Shown piece by piece: positions 6,826-9,137 of a DNA stretch of 9,137 bases (positions are counted from its first letter, which is position 1; each line of letters begins with the position of its first letter). The notes under the pieces are model-generated. The model was not told where the DNA came from. It saw nothing but the letters and a program-made list of their open reading frames with translations, and did no database searches. This stretch comes from an uncultured Lachnospiraceae bacterium (GTDB lineage Bacteria; Bacillota; Clostridia; Lachnospirales; Lachnospiraceae). The stretch covers positions 1-9,137 of the forward strand of contig CALYSH010000041.1 of assembly GCA_945485625.1 (NCBI GenBank). The letters are read 5' to 3'. Made by a program: the position numbers and the translations under genes.

Positions 6826-7551
6826 TTACAGCACCTTGGATAAAAACTCCTTCAGTCTGGGAGCCTGAGGATTTCCGAAAAACTCCGCAGGTGTATTTTC
6901 TTCCACAATGTTACCGCCGTCCATAAACAGCACCTTGGTACCCACCTCTCTTGCAAAGCCCATCTCGTGGGTTACCACCACCATGGTCATACCGCTGTCA
7001 GCCAGCTCCTTCATAACCTGCAGAACCTCCCCAACCATTTCCGGGTCCAGAGCAGAGGTAGGCTCATCAAAGAGCATCACTCTGGGGTTCATGGCAAGGG
7101 AACGGACAATGGCGATTCGCTGCTTCTGGCCGCCGCTTAAGGAAGCGGGATAAGCATCCGCCTTCTCCTGAAGTCCTACACGGGTCAACAGCTTCAGGGC
7201 ATTTTCCTTTGCCTCCTCCACGGTCTGAAGCTTTAATTTGGTAGGTGCCAGAATAATATTGTCCATAATGGTCAGGTTGTGGAATAAGTTGAAATGTTGA
7301 AATACCATACCCATATGCTGACGCACATGATTGATATCCACTCTCTCATCGGTAATACACTGACCGTCGAACCAGATTTCACCCTCTGTGGGACGCTCCA
7401 ACAGATTCAGGCATCTCAAGAAGGTACTCTTTCCGGAACCGGAAGGTCCTACGATAACGATTTTCTCCCCGGGGCTGATATGATAATTCACCCCCCGGAG
7501 CACATGATTATTATCTTCAAATGATTTATGCAGATTTTTAACGGTTATCAC
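6826..7551 (-). CDS. Amino-acid ABC transporter ATP-binding protein (GlnQ/ArtP type)
   Basis: This is the motor of a polar amino-acid importer; two copies sit on the cytosolic face of the permease dimer and hydrolyse ATP. All ABC motifs are present in 241 residues, the usual length: Walker A GPSGSGKST (35-43), Q-loop Q85 in MVFQHFNLF, signature LSGGQ (138-142), Walker B VMLFDEPTSALD (158-169) with catalytic E163, and H-loop H195 in VVVTHEMGFA. The QHFNLFHNLT stretch and the HEMGFAREV motif are typical of the polar amino-acid (PAAT) subfamily. The start codon is GTG, supported by a perfect AGGAGG (7562-7567) 10 bases upstream inside the permease gene and by the family opening ITVKNLHKSF. The gene overlaps the permease gene by 14 bp, so the two are probably translationally coupled. 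The amino acid moved cannot be named from this subunit. Confidence 0.96.
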   Translation of the reverse strand: MITVKNLHKSFEDNNHVLRGVNYHISPGEKIVIVGPSGSGKSTFLRCLNLLERPTEGEIWFDGQCITDERVDINHVRQHMGMVFQHFNLFHNLTIMDNIILAPTKLKLQTVEEAKENALKLLTRVGLQEKADAYPASLSGGQKQRIAIVRSLAMNPRVMLFDEPTSALDPEMVGEVLQVMKELADSGMTMVVVTHEMGFAREVGTKVLFMDGGNIVEENTPAEFFGNPQAPRLKEFLSKVL

Positions 7552-8248
7552 TCTTTCGTAACCTCCTCTCCATCTTATTCAATAAAATGGTAAGAATCTT
7601 AATAATGACAAAGTAAATCAATGCCGCACCGATCAAAGGCATGAAGGCCTCATAGGTTCTGGAGGTAATCTGGTTTGCCACACGGGTCAGATCATCCAAC
7701 GCCACATAACCTAAGATAGCGGTCTCCTTTAACAATACAATAAACTCATTTCCCAGAGGAGGTAACACATTTTTAAATGCCTGGGGGATGACAATATAGC
7801 GCATGGTCTGGAACTGGCTTAAGCCCAGAGAACGACCGGCCTCGGTCTGCCCCTTATCCACCGCCAGGATACCTGCCCGGACAATCTCTGCCACATAGGC
7901 TCCGGAATTGATACCGAAGCTTAAGCAGGCAACCAGTATTTTATTCCGACAGAAGCTTAAGATAATAAACCACATAATCAAAAGCTGCAGCACCGAAGGG
8001 GTACCACGGATAATGTCTATATATGCATTTGCAATCCGGGCAAGGAAGGAGGGCTTCCCGTTTCTCTTTACGGAAAGCTTCATAAATGCCAGCACCGTAC
8101 CGATGATGATACCGATAATGGCTGCAAAGAATGCAACCTCCATGGTAATCCCAAGGCCCTTTAAATATAATTTCCAGCGGTCCTGTTCAATAAAAGCCAC
8201 ATAGGCTTTTCTGCCCACTTCCGCCAACCAAAGCTTTAATCCATCCAT
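7538..8248 (-). CDS. Amino-acid ABC transporter permease (HisMQ/GlnP type)
   Basis: This is the membrane-spanning channel subunit of the importer, probably acting as a homodimer since only one permease gene is present. The 236 residues include hydrophobic segments near 36-56, 86-100, 104-122, 166-183 and 203-223. The family marker DIIRGTPSVLQLL is at 78-90, INSGAYVAEIVRAGI is at 113-127, and the EAA loop that docks to the ATPase is EAGRSLGLSQFQTMRYIVIPQAFKNVLPPLGNEF, spanning about 136-169. The N-terminal 30 residues are polar and precede the first membrane segment. The ATG at 8248 has an AAGGA site (8259-8263) 10 bases upstream. The gene follows a strong terminator hairpin behind the binding-protein gene, so its expression probably depends on read-through or on a local promoter. 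Confidence 0.95.
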   Translation of the reverse strand: MDGLKLWLAEVGRKAYVAFIEQDRWKLYLKGLGITMEVAFFAAIIGIIIGTVLAFMKLSVKRNGKPSFLARIANAYIDIIRGTPSVLQLLIMWFIILSFCRNKILVACLSFGINSGAYVAEIVRAGILAVDKGQTEAGRSLGLSQFQTMRYIVIPQAFKNVLPPLGNEFIVLLKETAILGYVALDDLTRVANQITSRTYEAFMPLIGAALIYFVIIKILTILLNKMERRLRKSDNR

Positions 8249-8261
8249 TTTTCATCCATCC

Positions 8262-8303
8262 TTTTGGTATAATCAATAATCCGTCTATGATATCATACCA
8301 AAA
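8262..8303 (-). repeat. Inverted repeat between the terminator and the permease ribosome site
   Basis: The minus-strand arms TTTTGGTAT (8295-8303) and ATACCAAAA (8262-8270) are perfectly complementary over 9 bases and enclose 24 bases. Inside is a perfect 10-base palindrome, ATGATATCAT (8287-8296). The left arm uses the last bases of the terminator's U-tract side, and the right arm runs into the AAGGA ribosome site of the permease by two bases. The structure could act as an mRNA-stabilising hairpin after processing, or as an alternative fold to the terminator base, or the palindrome could be an operator. Which of these applies cannot be told from sequence. Confidence 0.5.
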
Positions 8304-8324
8304 AGAGGATAACGGCACAAGCCA
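8263..8324 (-). promoter_or_regulatory. Possible internal promoter for the permease and downstream genes
   Basis: On the minus strand the bases TGGTATGAT, just after the terminator stem, match an extended -10 element (TGn then TATGAT, one mismatch from TATAAT, at about 8291-8296). A weak -35 candidate, TTGTGC, lies exactly 17 bases upstream, inside the terminator loop and stem. Only three of its six bases match the consensus, so the case rests on the extended -10. If used, it would start transcripts that skip the terminator and feed the permease, ATPase and later genes. Confidence 0.25.
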
Positions 8325-8337
8325 TTATCCTCTTTTT
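8300..8337 (-). terminator. Strong intrinsic terminator (attenuator) behind the binding-protein gene
   Basis: Positions 8300-8316 and 8321-8337 form a 17-bp stem with a 4-base loop. On the minus strand it reads AAAAAGAGGATAATGGC, loop TTGT, then GCCGTTATCCTCTTTTT ending in a run of five U. The single imperfect pair (8313 with 8324) is a G-U wobble in minus-strand RNA but a C-A mismatch in plus-strand RNA, so the minus direction is favoured. The hairpin begins about 25 bases after the binding-protein stop. Terminators here are common in importer operons and let most transcripts end after the abundant binding protein. Confidence 0.93.
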
Positions 8338-8361
8338 TTCATCACATTTTTCAATTGTTAC

Positions 8362-9099
8362 TTACTCGATGTACTGATTTACAAGCTTATCAAAGGTACC
8401 GTCTTCCTTGATTTCCTTTAAAGCCTTGTTGATATCAGCAACCAATGCACTTCCCTTGGGACATGCAATTGCATAATACTCAGGCTCGAACTCGAAGTCA
8501 GCGCCATCCAGAGCCTTTACCTTGTCAGAGAACTTGCCGGCAAATACCTGGGCAGGGTTCTTGTCGATGATGACAGCATCCAGACGACCGTTCATCAAGT
8601 CATTTACCGCATCCACTGCCTTATTGTAGCTCTTTACGTCCGCACCGTTAATCTCCTCAGCGGTGAACATACCGGTGGTGCCAAGCTGGCAGCCGATGGT
8701 CTTGTTCTCCAGATCAGCAGCAGCGGCTATCTCAGAATCCTTCATCACGATGACATACTGAAGGGCTTCATAGTAATTATCAGAGAAATCAACGCTCTGC
8801 TTTCTCTCCTCATCTACGGTCATACCGGCAATAGCAATATCAATCTTGTTGCCTACTGCTGCTACCAGCGCATTGAAGTCCATGTTCTCAATCTGGACTT
8901 CCATTCCCATACGCTTTCCGATTTCCTTAATCAAAGCGATATCGAAACCATCTGGCTGTCCATCATCCCCTACATACTCAAAGGGGGGGAATTCTGCATT
9001 GGTACCTACTACAAGAGCCTTATTCTCAGAGCTTCCGCAGCCTGCAAGAAGGCTGAGAGACATCAATGCGGTCAACATAACTGCAACGATTTTCTTCAT
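8362..9099 (-). CDS. Amino-acid ABC transporter substrate-binding lipoprotein
   Basis: It captures a polar amino acid outside the cell and delivers it to the permease. From the ATG at 9099 it has 245 residues. A lysine-led hydrophobic signal peptide (1-20) ends in the lipobox LLAG-C21, so the mature protein should be lipid-anchored at C21. The solute-binding fold (SBP_bac_3) is shown by VGTNAEFPPFEY (31-42), PDGFDIALIKEIGKRMG (49-65), MTVDEERKQSVDFSDNYY (93-110), GCQLGTTG (136-143) and GRLDAVIIDKNPA (171-183). By family analogy R99 should bind the ligand carboxylate and D179 its amino group. The start at 9099 is set by a perfect AGGAGG (9108-9113) 8 bases upstream. An in-frame ATG at 9126 would put nine polar residues before the signal peptide and is unlikely. 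The ligand (basic, polar or sulfur amino acid) cannot be decided. Confidence 0.95.
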   Translation of the reverse strand: MKKIVAVMLTALMSLSLLAGCGSSENKALVVGTNAEFPPFEYVGDDGQPDGFDIALIKEIGKRMGMEVQIENMDFNALVAAVGNKIDIAIAGMTVDEERKQSVDFSDNYYEALQYVIVMKDSEIAAAADLENKTIGCQLGTTGMFTAEEINGADVKSYNKAVDAVNDLMNGRLDAVIIDKNPAQVFAGKFSDKVKALDGADFEFEPEYYAIACPKGSALVADINKALKEIKEDGTFDKLVNQYIE

Positions 9100-9137
9100 A
9101 CTTTTATCCTCCTGGAATCCATTCATTTTAAAACATT
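9100..9137 (-). promoter_or_regulatory. 5' leader with consensus ribosome binding site
   Basis: The 38 bases upstream of the binding-protein start hold a full AGGAGG (9108-9113) with 8 bases to the ATG, the strongest ribosome site in the window, as suits an abundant binding protein. The remaining bases are AT-rich. The promoter and any amino-acid-responsive leader would lie beyond the end of the window, so nothing can be said about control at the transcription start. Confidence 0.7.

Noticed and set aside
9100..9126. Upstream ATG giving the binding protein a nine-residue N-terminal extension
   Set aside because: The added residues are polar and acidic before the signal peptide, and the perfect AGGAGG lies between this ATG and the next one at 9099.
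1..9137. Mobile elements, phage genes, CRISPR arrays, toxin-antitoxin or defence systems, tRNA or rRNA
   Set aside because: Every stretch over 300 bp is covered by a well-recognised housekeeping gene. I saw no spaced direct repeats, transposase motifs or cloverleaf sequences in the short gaps.

Overview
The window looks like ordinary chromosome from a Gram-positive anaerobe of the class Clostridia, most likely family Lachnospiraceae. The reasons are moderate base composition, AGGAGG-type ribosome sites, a lipoprotein-type solute-binding protein, an HslO-type Hsp33, a two-domain glutamine-dependent NAD synthetase, and the set of family members present. The family assignment rests on recognising protein style and not on any search.

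All nine genes lie on the minus strand, so transcription runs from high to low coordinates. In that order they are: (1) a polar amino-acid ABC importer made of a solute-binding lipoprotein (9099-8362), a permease (8248-7538) and an ATPase (7551-6826); (2) a family 2 glycosyltransferase with a helical repeat-like C-terminal half (6795-5782); (3) histidinol-phosphate aminotransferase HisC (5692-4625); (4) a DUF368 membrane protein of the PopT undecaprenyl-phosphate translocase family (4590-3742); (5) a YqeM-like SAM methyltransferase (3705-2914); (6) redox chaperone HslO (2917-2045); (7) NAD synthetase NadE (2009-99). Apart from two intergenic regions the genes are about 30-35 bp apart or overlap, so much of the window could be one long transcript or a few nested ones.

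The two larger gaps hold the most interesting sequence. Between the binding protein and the permease (8249-8361) is a strong intrinsic terminator with a 17-bp stem. A second inverted repeat overlaps the terminator's U-tract and reaches the permease ribosome site, and a promoter-like extended -10 sits in the same place. This looks like a device that gives more binding protein than membrane components. Between the glycosyltransferase and hisC (5693-5781) is an 89-bp element with a GAGCGT/ACGCTC outer stem and an inner hairpin. It has no stop codon in two of its three frames. One of these frames follows directly from the glycosyltransferase amber stop and ends in an ATGA overlap with hisC.

Functionally the genes are housekeeping: amino-acid uptake, an aminotransferase step, recycling of the lipid carrier for cell-wall glycans, glycosyl transfer, oxidative protein-folding defence and NAD synthesis. 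I see no mobile element, phage, CRISPR array, defence system, tRNA or rRNA. The last 98 bp (1-98) are AT-rich, without a gene or a convincing terminator.
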